Origin: Nectonema munidae
Lineage: Eukaryota; Nematomorpha; Nectonematoida; Nectonematidae
Length of the DNA: 64,000 nucleotides
NCBI GenBank assembly: GCA_030549495.1
Contig: JAUIRK010000855.1
Location: forward strand, 1,985,501 to 2,049,500
Direction of reading: 5' to 3'
Numbering within the stretch: the stretch's first letter is position 1; each line of letters starts with the position of its first letter. A program made the translations under genes and the position numbers. The notes beneath the pieces are model-generated. The model was not told the origin of the DNA. It was given only the letters and a program-made list of their open reading frames with translations, and did not search any database. Shown here one piece after another: positions 25,452-37,505 of the stretch.

Positions 25452-25585
25452 GGTACAGTGGGATGTTTTCATCGCGAAGACACAATTGCGCTGCTTGTAT
25501 CGAACTATGAGGAAAGTAGCCTTGATGCACGATCGAAACTCAGGATCTAACGAACCTGACTCACGCCTCTCATCTTCTCCAATCT
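25452..25585 (-). repeat. tRNA-derived SINE copy
   Basis: Plus-strand landmarks, reverse-complement of the SINE: GGGATGTTTTCATCGCGAAG (tail), then CTTGTATCGAACTATGAGG and GATCGAAACTCAGGATCTAA (decayed B-box region). Same family as 4740, 34577 and 46650. The plus frame 25420-25614 is a by-product. Confidence 0.7.
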
Positions 25586-25689
25586 ACAAAATATACTTGA
25601 TCAAAGAATTGTAAGAGTTTGAAACAAAAAGATGAGCAAAGACTTTTAATACGGCAAAAATCTGGCCAATATGTCAATTTATTATAATA

Positions 25690-25864
25690 AAAAGGTGTCG
25701 TGTAAATTTGTTCTTCTTGCAAATGTGTATGCGAATTTCGCAGAATTACAAAACTTGTCTGCTTATTCCTTAGAAAAGTGACGGAAGCAAATGCCGCGAA
25801 AAAGTACCCGAATCTTCTGCTCTACTCCTTTTCCCATCCCATCCGACGCTCCAATGACAGAGTG
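25690..25864 (+). promoter_or_regulatory. Probable 5' region of the small membrane-protein gene
   Basis: The 170 bp before the ATG are much richer in G+C than the flanks and contain pyrimidine stretches (CTCTACTCCTTTTCCC). This is the likely leader and proximal promoter. No TATA box is assigned. Overlapping minus frames at 25763-26060 are shadows of this island. Confidence 0.35.
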
Positions 25865-28800
25865 ATGAAGGCACCATTTGGCCTTCTCGATAAACTGTCG
25901 CGCTTTCCTGTCGCGTAACTTCCGCCCTTCCTTCTGATCCCACATACACTTTCTCACGCTTTGTTTTTTGCACAGGTATTGCTATGAAAACAATCCAGTC
26001 TATCGCATCTTCACAACATGCATGCTGATATCCACAGTCGCGATCCTTTACTTGAGGCACAAAGGTAAACTATTGTATTTAATCTTATGTATGTATATGT
26101 CTTTAGATATGTGTTAAGCGTAATAAGAAGGAAAGTTTGTCAAGAAGGTCAAAAAATGTATATGTAGTAGATGCTTGTATGTATCAGAGACGCACATCCT
26201 CAAAATTATTTGGGGGGGGGGGGGGAGATTTTTTTTTATAATTGTTGGAATTTATTTTAAAAGAATTTGTGTCTGAAACTCAACCGTAAGACAAGTAGAG
26301 TAATATGGAAGGTCTACTCACAAGCCAAATAAGTCTTTGATATAAAAAAGATGTAAAATAGAAAAAATGCAAAAGTATTGGTTGAGCGAACGTCTTTTTC
26401 ACCCCTATAAATCACATGGGGGGGGGGGGGGGTGATGTCGCTAACCCGAAGTGCACACCTGGTATGTCTGCAACAATATTGACTAAATTAAGGTTGTCTT
26501 ATTTATGCTCCTCACCATAATTGGAACGAAGAAAATTTTGCATTTTTGACTCCCTAAGGGGACTATCTAAGCCATTTGGAGGTGCTAAACTGACGATACA
26601 AAATAGTTTCACTTTTAGACAGATTAATCAAAATGATGGAAGAAAGGTGTGCCTATGACGAAGAATCGCTAACCTAAAACTTTGAAATAACGCACATCTA
26701 TGAATTACTTATTCACCAAAGCCTGAGCTAATGTGATCTGTCATGAATATTCCATGATTAGTTACTGATGAAATATTCACAGGTGAAAACTGACACATGT
26801 CTCTAGTTTTGAATGGGTTGCTTATTGACTAAATGCTACCATAGATACTGGGAGCACGGTGAAAATAGTCAAAAGTTCTAGCATAACATTTTATTGTTAC
26901 TCAGTTTTTAAAGGTAAAAGAAGGATAATTTTAAAATCACAAGATGAGTGAGTTCTCACAAAAAATGCTAAATACGTTATCCATAGAAAGTCTTTATTCG
27001 AAAGAATAACGGAACCAGATTTCACTTGAGACGGATTTTCCAAAGCGTAAATAGCGTTCCTCTTGCTTTGATATAAAATTCATTTCAAAATTTTTAAAGG
27101 CTAATGATGTAAAACCTCTTTGTGGCATAGTAGAGTGTAGACCTTTGCCATGTTTTTAATCCTGCAAGCTAAAATGATCGTTCTCTGGTGTAAGACTGGT
27201 GGCTTACATTTCAAGATCGCAGTTAGTATTCGTTTTCTTTCTTCCGGCAACACTTGCAAGCGCTTAGTGATATCGGTAAAACGTGTTCTATCTGAAACAC
27301 TTGTAAGCAATTGCTTTGGGAAAGGTAATTCAACAGGCATATTGTTTATGTGAACATCTTCTGAATTAATATCTCGAATAATGATTTTTGACCCATTTTA
27401 ATCAGGAGAGTCAGCATCCTTTATGGCTGGAAGTAGTGGTGGAACGATGCTAAAGTTTTGTATGATTCCGCTTACGGAAATACACGATTCTAATACCGTT
27501 TCTTTTTATTTTGAAACTTTATATTTTTCACAAATCTTCTAAGCATTCAAGTAGCAATGACCTTTGATTAAGTTGAGAATAGATTTAAAAAAAAAGATTT
27601 AAAATTTTCTACTTTCTCTTATACCTAACACAAATGACAATGACTACCTTAAAAAGCTTTTACACAAGCGGCAAAAACATTTTAAAAACGATAATAATTC
27701 CGAAAATGACACAAAATTGCACTTTAACAAATATGACTCACCAAACTTTTAAACGTATTCTACCTTCTATCCATGACGCAGTCAGAAGAAAAATTCTTCT
27801 TTTCAGAAGAGAAGAAGGCTCAGATAAGCAAGCATGTATTGTATGTTATCTATACATTCATTCATCTTACTACTATTGTGTAGATTGTAGAAAGAACTAA
27901 AATTATTTAATTTAAAAACTAAATCCATTTTCAATATATATCGTTTGCTAGTTTATACCAAGAAAAAAATCTCAGTACAAAAAAACGGTTCCTAATATAG
28001 AAAAATGAGAGACAAATTTGAATTCAGTGTTGTTTTTTATCTATAAAAAAGGTTTCATTTAGTTTGTACTTTTTTTGAACCTCAAATCTGTTACACAGTG
28101 TTATTATTATACAAATCAAGCAGAAAGGTTTTCTAAATAGCATTTAGATATCAAACACGTTAGGCCCAAAAACACTTCTAAAATCACTTTCACTTTTTGA
28201 CTTTGTAGACAGTATGAAGCTGATCTAAGCTACATTTTCGCTAACCGTTCGTCAATTCAGCATGGCCAAAGCGACGGTAAATTGGACTAAAAATTAGAAC
28301 GCTTTCTCAAGTTCTGCGTCACGGATTTTTTAAGATTATATAAATGCATTTTTTTTCTAATAGTCAAACTTAAATTTGGGATAAAGCATATTTTTTCAGC
28401 ATAAATAAAATTAACAAATCAATATATTTTTTTGATAAAACAAAATTTTAAAATGAACTAAAATTGGATGCTGAATGTGCATTGAACTATATCCAGCCAA
28501 TATCTAAGTTGAAAATTTTTTTGATTTAGTCGCATGTTTCTACAAAAACAAACAAAGAAATCAATCATTTTGATGAATGCGTTTTCTGTATTCTTGAGAA
28601 AATAAGTTCTTTTATGTAAGGTTTTACTAGTTAAGCATAAGAGCCATACTAGATTGAGCAAGGATCCGCATGCCGCTCCGGGAGCCACATTTGTCGATAC
28701 TGTTACATACCATTCCTGCTACATCTGTAGATTGTTAAAGAGGCTTGCATAGATATAATGCAATTAAAACAGGTTTGAGAAATAGCCTCAAAGTGGACTC

Positions 28801-30666
28801 CGTTGTGAACAACTGATAGATTTGTCCATATTAGACTTGCAAAAAGGAATAGTTTGATTTTAAAGAACCAAAGGCGCAAACAGAAACTAATATTTGCCAA
28901 AACGAAGATAATAACATTCTAGATGTGTGCAAAGACTTGGCATAAATCTCTCAAAGTTTTGAAATGTGTTGCACTGTACGGCAAGTACTGTAAACAATAA
29001 TATGAGTGTGCTATATACTGTCTCTTTTGCGGATAAACATAATTGTTGTATTAAAATAAAGTATTTGTCTTTTTTGAGAAATGACTAAAAGAAAAATGAT
29101 TTCACTAAAAAACCGTTGTGTTTAGGCAAATGACTAAAGAAAAATAAATTGTAGCGCAATAGTGTAGCTAAATGTCGAAAAAAATTGCTTAAAAAATCAT
29201 TTTAATGATGGGTATTCTATTGAGCACAAGAACAATTAAACAAAAATAAAATGGCAATCTATTTAGAGCATGTGCAAGACCGGAAGGAAATAAGAGAAAG
29301 CGAGAAGACAGGAATTGGGATGGAGTTTCGTGGTTTGCCATCATTGTAGTTTAAAATATCTTAAAAAATAGTGGAACATTAATGCATAATTGATTTCTCA
29401 TCAATAACGAGACATATACTTAATTTGCTATCTCATCTATCCTTCTTCCTAACAATTGTATTCGGATCTGGAAGAAACTCTATCTCTAAATTTCTCACTC
29501 CCCACATGTGTTTGGCCGGGTCGAAGATTGTACATTTATAGTAAAGTGTAGAAAAGAAAAGAATAAGATTATGAAAATCTCAAAGGTGAGAACATCTTTA
29601 CCTCAACTAACTGTGAGAGGAGATATGTTCCGCCTTTGAAAAACACCTCCTTAATGGTACTTAATAAAGGATATAAGCCTAAGATCAGCAAATTTGCCTG
29701 TTTTTCAAAGTTCATACCGCTTCAGAAAGACCATATCACAGATAAAGTGGTGTCAATGCTGCTTGAGTGTAAAGTGATAGAACAGGCTCATAATCCTAGA
29801 ATCATATCCCCAGTCTTTCTAGTACCCCGAAACGTTAGTATTATTATGATATTAGCTAGAATGATATTGTTATCTTTCTTTTCTAGCTATCTAGCTAGTT
29901 TTAACCCTAATAAGAGTCATGAGGTAGCGTTTTTCCGAAAAAATGAAAATCATCCACTTAAAATATACAAAATTCGATTCAGAAAGAAGGCAAAGCTCCT
30001 CAAAGCTAAAAGTGCAGTTTTGTACATTTTTCACGTTTTTCTTCGATTCTATCATCATTTCCTTATTTTCTCCTTTAGTGAATAACGTCCCTTCTATCCG
30101 CTTCTTCAAAGCCGAAGAAAAGTGGCACAAGGCACAATGGGCTGCAAGTAAGTATTCTCAAACTTCCTTTTTCTTTTACTTCTTTCTGGTTCGAGCGATT
30201 CACTATCAATCCTTTCAAGCTGAGTGGGGAACACCAGTCTTTACCTATAAGTAAGAATGGTCTGCTTTACGTTGAATAAAGCCTCTTTCAAAAAGAAAAG
30301 CATACGCGTTTGTGATGTATTTCCTATCCTTCCAGATAATTTTTAGACGCCTATTTAAAAACGATGTCATAAACAATGTTACACCTCTTCCAGTGTCGCT
30401 ATTTTTACTGACTATATAAAAATGATATTTTCTTGTGTCTCTCTCTCTTGATCTTAGCGCATTTTTTATAGTATAATCTTCGTCATATTTTAATTATTCA
30501 TGTTCCATCTCCTCTTAATTTTTCCCTATGACGTGTTCACATCACTCTTTTAGTTGCACGATATTTGATTTCTAGTGTCGTTTGGTGTAAATTTATTTAA
30601 TTTTTTTTAGGTCGCTTCGACGTCATACGAAAAGAGCCGATATTGGAGTTGGAAATGCCGTTTTAG
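25865..30666 (+). CDS. 87-residue single-pass membrane protein, four exons
   Basis: Exons 25865-25914, 25976-26064, 30079-30147 and 30611-30666. Every junction is GT..AG and the split codons agree at each (2+1, 1+2, 1+2 bases), giving 264 nt with a clean TAG. Donors are GTAACT, GTAAAC and GTAAGT; acceptors follow pyrimidine tracts (TTTTTTGCACAG, TTTTCTCCTTTAG, TTTTTTTTAG). The protein starts MKAPFGLLDKLSRF and has one membrane helix at about residues 26-43 (YRIFTTCMLISTVAILYL), then RHK. A basic/aromatic stretch follows (RFFKAEEKWHKAQW), then a short acidic tail ending ELEMPF. An upstream ATG overlaps the start (ATGACAGAGTGATG), a tiny uORF. The size and helix resemble small mitochondrial inner-membrane or ER proteins, but I do not recognise the family. 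Intron 2 is about 4 kb and full of repeats. The frame is also open upstream of the ATG, so an earlier start exon is possible. Confidence 0.7.
26185..26461. mobile_element. hAT MITE in an intron
   Basis: A 277-bp unit. Left end CAGAGACGCACATCC, right end inverted CAGGTGTGCACTTC. Flanking 8-bp target copies are GTATGTAT and GTATGTCT (7 of 8). Internal runs of 14-15 G lie near both ends. The terminal sequence is shared with the 2.66-kb element at 42556-45215. No coding capacity. Confidence 0.85.
26462..29579. other. Intron 2 of the membrane-protein gene, mostly unassigned
   Basis: Contains a G+C-richer open region at 27101-27353 (both strands open, product unknown) and a plus frame at 27634-27900 ending with two CxxC pairs (CIVCY, CVDCRKN), possibly a transposon zinc-finger remnant. 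Near 28645-28690, CCGCATGCCGCTCCGGGAGC looks like a hAT element fragment. None is firm. Confidence 0.35.
29580..29835 (+). mobile_element. Fossil retroelement reverse-transcriptase fragment
   Basis: A short stretch encodes residues resembling the start of a reverse-transcriptase domain of LTR/DIRS-type elements (VVSMLLECKVIEQAH, then PRIISPVFLVPR). Only this piece remains; no terminal repeats and no other parts were found. It is a broken, old fossil in intron 2. Family assignment beyond LTR/DIRS-like is not possible by eye. Confidence 0.5.
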
Positions 30667-30731
30667 TTCATATGTTCATTTTGCAAAAGATTGCATTTGT
30701 CTTTTTTTAGTTTTGGTTTGTTTGTTCTCTA

Positions 30732-30737
30732 AATAAA
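30732..30737 (+). terminator. Polyadenylation signal AATAAA
   Basis: AATAAA lies 66 bp after the TAG stop of the 87-residue membrane-protein gene and is followed within 30 bp by a TTCTTCTTTATCC stretch, the usual arrangement for a 3' end. Confidence 0.65.
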
Positions 30738-30759
30738 GTTGCGCTTAAGTAGGCAAAAA

Positions 30760-33409
30760 TTTCTTCTTTATCCTAAGTGTCTGATTTTATTGATGTGTTT
30801 GGATAAGTTTTTTCAATCCATTTCTGAACAAATACCACAGATAAATCTTATAATAGGAGGATCTTTGACACATTTTTGACTCTAACCTTGCTCATGTGCT
30901 TGTAATTAAATATACAATTGAATATCTAAGTATAAAAAGCTAAACCCATAATTAGCCTAGGCGTAGAAGCTTCTCATTTTTTGAAGGCTGCTTTTTACCC
31001 TTCATGTTATAGGGGATTTACGTGTAGCACTAATAGCACACATACGGTAATTTACTCCACATAAATATCTTGTGATAATCAATTTGCCCAACTAGAAAAA
31101 AATAATAAAAATCTTACATATAACAAATATTATAAAATATCTAAAGAATATTTATTTTGTATATTTTACATTTAAGTGTGTTCAAAACTTCCCCTTTCAT
31201 ACATTATCATAAAATTTTGTATCAAAATACTGGTTAAAAAGTGAACAGTTTGACTTTGAATGAATACTTCATGATTGTTACACAATATAAATTGTTATCG
31301 TAAAAAAATTATTAGATTTATGCATTTGGTGGTTGAGATTATGAAAGCATATGCGTTCTTATCATTTCGATGCATATGGCGAAATGATCAAGCTACATCT
31401 TGCATTATATTGAATCTATTGATAATTTTCCGATAGTCTAGTCTTATTCAGGATCAAGTTAATTTTATTCTAGTTTTCTAATTAATTTTATCCGATAACA
31501 TCGAGTATAGTTGTGTGAATTCAGAGCCACCACATGCCTATGTGGCACACCAGGGCCTAATTTTCGTACTCTCCCCCAAACTTCACTCTTAAAGAAAATT
31601 CAAATACGATTTTTAATGAATAATCTTACAAAATGAAAGTCCGCTTTCAAAACTATTGTGCCATTACAAAAGGCATTAATGACATAAAATTTCATTTCTA
31701 GTAAAATTGTTAGTAAATTTTTAAAGTTTTTTCTCATTTGAAACAATTAAGGTGTATTCTATGTATATATATTTTTTTAATATTTGCCGGCCTAAGAAGT
31801 TTCTCCCGTTCATATTACCCTTTGTCCCTCTGTATGTGAGGTCCCTGGGTGAAGTACCCATTTGTGAGCAAATTAACATATATGGGTTTGGGGTATGCGC
31901 ATTTTCTAAGGGAAACTGGTTATCCAGCAAATATGCAAGTTTGGTTGGAAAATTTTTTTTCATATTTTTGCAGTCAACAACTGAGTTGGATTAGTAGAGC
32001 CAGTGCAACCATTCAGTTTTATTTATCTTCTAGCCTTTTTTGCCACAAATTTCACTTACACTCGCTCTCTAAATCTCTAAGCGCGTTCTTTAGATTGCCC
32101 AAATTACTGTGTGAGCGACTTCTACATAGCATCCCGTTATTCTTTAAATGAGTTTTTTGTTCCTAGCCCTTGATCCAATTGAGGATTTTTCGCTCAGCAT
32201 CTACCGTTTACTTGCTTAATATTATTCCAGTAAAGTGTCTACCTTCCGTCCTGATTCCAGAGATAGGTGCATACGTGACTAAGACTTTAAGATGAAGACT
32301 GCTCCTTTTACTTACACTTAAATGAATCAATTAGTAAAGGAATCACAAAATTTTCTATATAAAAATATTAAAGTCAACTTTTATTGTTGAAACAAAATAA
32401 TATTTTCTTATTTAAGATTGGGTAAGTTTATGTGTATATATACCACTATAGCCAGAAAAAATAAGGAGGGGCTAGAAACATAAACACATTAGCAATAGGG
32501 TTCCGAATTAATATTTCCATCATATATAGAAAAGAATGTGAAATGTATTAGTGTAAATTTACAAAATCAGTGTTATTTTCTCCTCTCGTGCTACGATCCT
32601 GTATGTAATATATCTTTCAAAATATCTATTCTCTTTGGTGTACTTACTCATTATCTCCAAATATGATAAAGGTAAGTTTGTGTCTGATTTTAAATATATA
32701 TTTGGGAAAATCATGAACACAAATGGATATAACCGAGTTCATGCAGGACATGCCATCGAATAAGAAATAAAAAAATAGCAAAAATAAAAGTAAAGAACTC
32801 TTAGTTTGCGATATAAGGTAAACAGGAAAGAACACTTCATCACATATAATAGCGGATAAAAGAATAGTCAAATTCATTAAATCTTGGTAAAGCAGATAGA
32901 TCCAAGAAACTCAAAGGATTTTAAAATCATCCCTTGTAGCGATATTGTAACCTAATATAAAATAGTGATTACTCATATGTGAAATAAGATAAAAATTGGA
33001 AGTCGAATTAGACCAAAATAATATCTCAGTGGCACTATTTATTTCCAATTCTCTAAACCTGAAGAAAAAGCACTAGCACATCAAACTCTCCACAATAACG
33101 GCATTTAATAACTCCTCCTTTTTTCTTAAAATATGGGTGAGACTTTTTATCCAAATACACCCAAACAGATGAAAACAAATTTAAATATTCAAAGAATAAG
33201 TTAAATATACATAGAAGAATTATTCTCAGGATAAAACTAATATAAATTATAAAAAATTAATCTATTTTTTTAATTAAAATTGTTTATATTATAATAATAA
33301 CTTAAAATATAATAAATATTTATAATAATATAATTAATTTATAATAGTAAGTTTGATAACACAAAATAATTTTTTAATTTAAAATCAGTTTAAAAAAAAT
33401 TATATAAAA
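30760..33409. other. Spacer with repeat fragments
   Basis: 31525-31580 resembles the repeat fragment at 12890-12945. 32440-32590 (CAGAAAAAATAAGGAGGGG, then TTAGTGTAAATTTACAAAATC) resembles the MITE at 41641-41870. The plus frames at 31752-32151 and the minus frame at 32644-32877 have no recognisable product. The last is hydrophobic and ends near a GTAAGT string but has no partner. Confidence 0.4.
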
Positions 33410-33560
33410 GGGCTGGTGGGCTGATAGGTAGAGGCGTCGCCTACGGATCCAAAGCCTTTGGGTTCGAATCACGGCGATGCCATCGACTTATCATAAAAAG
33501 TTCATCAGTGCAGATATAGAAGTTTCTACTTCCCTTGCATGAAACACCCTGTTAAAAAAA
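33410..33560 (+). repeat. tRNA-derived SINE copy, second head type
   Basis: A tRNA-like head on the plus strand: GGGCTGATAGGTAGAGGCG (A box region) and GGGTTCGAATCACGGCGATG (B box region). It continues into a family tail and an A-rich end near 33553. A functional tRNA is excluded because no 3' acceptor strand pairs with the 5' end. Confidence 0.7.
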
Positions 33561-34576
33561 AATAATTACTAATATGTGTGGCCTGACAAGAAAATGGGTG
33601 ACATAAAAATATATAACAATACCCTATTACCAGCGCTCGTTCAAACTTAAATATCTGTGTATCTTTTTATTTTAAGCATTTATTTAATATTATTTTTAAT
33701 TTCAAGTTCTTATTTGTAAATAAAGAATATATTTGTGTATATTTGGATGTAAAGTCCTACCGCTAAAATATTAAACATTTTTACAAAATTCTCGCCCGAA
33801 ATCAATGTATAATTGTTTGCAAATGTGGTGGTGTTATTTATTTTTCATGAAAATCAATGCCAAATATATATTAAAATATATTTAATCCCAGAATTTTTTG
33901 CTTAATTTTTATTAATAAGTCTATGAAAATATTTCACTTGTCATTAAATTAGCTTTGACATTTTTGTCAATATATGAACAGGCAGTGAATACTTCTTAAT
34001 AAAAATATTAAAATATGTTAAGTTTTGCATTAGGTTTAAATGTTCTAATATTCCAATGTCGTTAAAATGCTCTCCGCCGTATTGAGGCTTAGTTCGATTA
34101 ACAGAAATGTGAATAGTAACCTGCATCCATCTAAATGAGACCCAAAAGTTCGAAACTGGAGTTGGGTTTGCTTGCCTTGTCTAATAACGGTATTCAATTA
34201 TGGTAACTACTCTCAATCATCCTATATAGAGACATATATATACATAACATATCCCTCATGAGAGTTTCCTACATCTCCCTTCTCATACTAATTTGACTCA
34301 TAATTTTTTTTTCATTCTTGCTGATTTTAATGTCCAAGATTAAAAATGAAGTGATTCTTTTTCCTGAAAAATTTGATAAAGGTGTTTGGGAGGTATCTGA
34401 GATCACAGTGTACATCTCTCACTCATATACCCTCTTAGAAGGTTTTGTTATAAACTGATGCTAGGAAAATTGCCATTGCTTTAACCGTAAACATCGACAT
34501 TTTACTTTGCTAATTTTAAAAAACTTTACTGTAATATTGCATATAAAAATTTTAAATAATTTTCTTTATTTGATTG
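33561..34576. other. Spacer, nothing firm
   Basis: 33572-33602 holds a weak minus-strand copy of the short motif seen at 14230 (CTTGTCAGGCCACACATATT). No gene. Confidence 0.4.
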
Positions 34577-34725
34577 TAAGGTAAATTAAAGGTAACTTGT
34601 GGTGTTTTCATCTCGAAAGTAGAATTACGCTACTTGTATATAACCTTGTACAAAGAAAGTTTGATCCTGTATCAAACTTCAGATCTTGAAGTATGGAAGC
34701 CAAGTATCTAACCAACATATCTTTT
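34577..34725 (-). repeat. tRNA-derived SINE copy (degraded)
   Basis: Plus-strand landmarks are GTGGTGTTTTCATCTCGAAAG, CTACTTGTATATAACC and GTATCTAACCAACATATC, in the same order as at 25452 and 46650. The B box is eroded. Confidence 0.65.
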
Positions 34726-34827
34726 TGGGGTAATTTTCGAAAAAATTGTTTGAATAAATAAACATAATTTAAACATTATTTTTTGTCTATATTTCTAACA
34801 ATTTCTCCCTTTCAAACTTATTTCCAT

Positions 34828-37505
34828 TAGTGCCCAACTTAATAAAAAGTATAGAAAAAAGTGTTTAAACATGTGAAGTAGACTAGTTTTATATTTAATT
34901 GAATTAAAATAACAAAAATGTAGACATCAAAACATAAATAAGAAACACACAGGATGTTCCTGTAGAGGAACAATGGGCACATGCATACATTATTAAAAAG
35001 ATAGACATTATAGTTTTGATAAACTAGTTCACGTAACATACTAATCTTCAATTTATCAAAAATGACACAAGTGTTTTGCAAGCACATCAATCACTTTGTT
35101 TGCTCTCCTTTATAAAAATTATTTTTTCCTCTTCATTATTTGATTTTGTTTCATTATCCTCGCAATGTGAACATTTTAGAAATCTCTCACTTTATTTCCA
35201 TCAGCCTTGCCAAGCTCAACCCGTCTTCAAGCTTTCAACAACGCTCTCAAACGATCTTCAACTAATCTTTAACAAGCAGTTTGCAAGCATATCAATTGTT
35301 TTTGGAAAGTGCTTTGACATCCTTACCAATCCAATCCTCGCAATGTCTTACTCTGAAAGTGATAATAACAATAAAAATGAAGAGATCGTTTCAATGCTTA
35401 CTCTTTCAGAAGCTATTGATACCGTATTAGAGTGTGACGATGAAAATGATATGTATATTGAATGTATAGTAATTCTACCACCTGAAACAGGTGATGGAAT
35501 TTTGACTGACTTGGAGAAAGAAGATGATAATGATTCAACAACAAAACTTTTACCAAACGAAGTTTCAGGCAGACTGGATGTTTTTTTGACTCCTAAAAAC
35601 AAATGTGAAAGTCTCTTGTCATGTTCTATATAAGTGAAGAAAGAACTACCCAAATGGAAAAAATCAAAAAATATTTAGAGCCACTTAGACATGAAAGTAT
35701 GACTCCCATAAAGTTTAAAAATTCTGAATTGAAAGACAAATCACCAGCTGAATTGTTCAAGTTGTTTTATAATGATGATATATGGAAAATGATATTGGAA
35801 GAATCAAATAGATATGCTGAACAGAAAAATCATGTATTGGATGTGAATGAAATGGAGCTACATATGTTTATTGGGATATGACAGTCTAGAACACCAGACC
35901 TCGTCAGAGAATGTATTGGAAGAAAGATGATGATGTTTGTTGTGAACTTGTAGCAAAACTGATGTCAAGAAACAGATTCAAAGAGATAAAAGCATACATC
36001 CATTTTGCAGATAATGAAAATTTAGAAAAAAATAATAAACTTTCGAAAATTCAAAAGTTACAGAACCTTTTGAACAAGGCTTTACAACGGTTTGGCGTTT
36101 TTAGCGAAAAACTTTGCATTGACGAGCAGATGGTACCTTTTTTTGGAAAACATTCTGCTAAAATGTTTTTGAAAGGAAAGCCAATCAAATTTGGGTTCAA
36201 AAATTGGGTCCTTGCTTCATCAACAGGTTATCCTTTTTGTTTTGAAACTTACACCGGTTCTTTGAGGAATCACAAGTTTTATAGCTTGGGAAGAAATGTT
36301 GTTATAAATCTTTTGTCACAAGTTATTTAAAATCCCTTTTCCCATTATCTTTTTTTCGACAAATTTTTCACTTCGTATGATCTTTTAAAAGAACTTAAAA
36401 GAAAAGGATTTAAAGACATTGGTACTCTTAGATAAAAACGTATCAAAAAGTGCCCACTGATACCATAAAAAAAATTAACAGAAATGAAGATAGAGGTCTT
36501 TATGATTGTTATAGTGATGGAGATGTTGCCATTGTACAATGGAAAGATAGCAAAGTTGTATTGATTGGATCAAACTATCTTACAATCGATCCAATATTTG
36601 CAACAAAAAGATACAGCAAAAAATGAAAAAAAAGTAGAAATTTCTCAGCCAGCATGCTTTCACGAGTATAATATTGGAATAGGAGGTGTGGATTTACTAG
36701 ATCGTTTTGTTAGTCAATACCGCCCAATTATCAAATCCAAAAAGTGGTATTGGCCACTTTTTATAAACACACTTAGTATTGCAACTGTAGCAGCTTGGAG
36801 ACTCTACGTTGAACTTGATTGCTTTCCAAATAAAGAACTTTTAACATTCACCTGAGATATAGTCCATGAGTTATTCACTAAAACGAGAAATCACAATACA
36901 TCATGACCAAGTGGAAGAAGATTGACTACCTTGAAAGTTTGTTTACATCATCCTATTTCAGCGAAAAGCCAAGGAAGATGCATGCTATGTAAAAAAATAC
37001 AGTAAAAATGTGTGCTACTTGTAATGTTAGATTGCATCCTAATTGTTTTTTCAATTATCATAATAAATAGTTTCATTTTTATACTTTCCAAGTGTGATAA
37101 CTAGACAAAGTTGCATATATGCCCAATGTTCCTCTACTAGAGGAACATGATAGATTTTCACAATTCTATAAGATAAAAAATGAAGACAAATGTTTTTCCG
37201 TTGTAATTTTAGAAAAATACTTTATTTAAAATGTTTTCTTACATATGGTTTTATAAGATGAATGTTATACACAAATATAGAGAGGTTTCTAAATGTTAAA
37301 CTCGAAATAAAAAAAATTATGAAGTTTGTAGTTGAAAAAAATCATATGTCAGAATATTTTTTTCATTTTCCTTTAATAAAATGTTATAAATCATTTTTGT
37401 ATTTTAATATGAAACTCTCAATTTTTTTGAGCCTGATGCTTGAATGTGAAAAAAATTAACATAAAAAAGTGTTCCTCTAGATCTAGAGGAACATTGGGCA
37501 CTAAT
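34828..37505 (+). mobile_element. Decayed piggyBac-type transposon
   Basis: A 2.7-kb element. Left end ATTAGTGCCCAA, right end TTGGGCACTAAT, an exact 12-bp inverted pair in which TTA corresponds to the expected TTAA target. Three copies of a palindrome, TGTTCCTC..GAGGAACA, each beside (T)TGGGCA, lie inside the ends (about 34950-34982, 37120-37150, 37471-37500). They are likely transposase binding sites, an inference. The interior holds a broken DDE_Tnp_1_7 transposase. The MITE at 56141-56262 shares the same end design. Confidence 0.85.
35343..37070 (+). pseudogene. piggyBac-type transposase pseudogene (PGBD-like)
   Basis: The order of parts is intact. An acidic N-terminus comes from the ATG at 35343 (MSYSESDNNN). 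The body follows from about 35621 (MEKIKKYLEPL, ELHMFIGI), then RMYWKKDDDVCCELVAKLMS and LCIDEQMVPFFGKHSAKMF with the first catalytic Asp at 36121. The second catalytic Asp is in HYLFFDKFFTSYDLL at 36358 and the third in GIGGVDLLDRFVSQY at 36691. A cysteine-rich tail (GRCMLCKK, CATCNVRLHPNCFFNYH) follows at about 36970-37065. Breaks include a frame change near 35630, a TGA at 35879-35881, a TAA at 36328-36330, a stop and frame change near 36432-36470, a frame change near 36625 and a TGA at 36853-36855. The copy cannot make a transposase. Confidence 0.88.

Noticed and set aside
29636-30085. 149-codon plus-strand frame
   Set aside because: It mixes a retroelement fossil with intron sequence. 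Only the last few codons touch the acceptor region of exon 3 of the membrane-protein gene, and in another frame.
32644-32877. Hydrophobic minus-strand frame near a GTAAGT string, receptor-like
   Set aside because: The stop precedes the donor in frame, there is no acceptor and no family motif.
33415-33485. Possible tRNA gene
   Set aside because: A and B boxes are present, but the ends do not pair as an acceptor stem and the sequence continues into a SINE tail. The same applies to the heads at 4740, 25452, 46650, 45224, 49299, 54975 and 55600.
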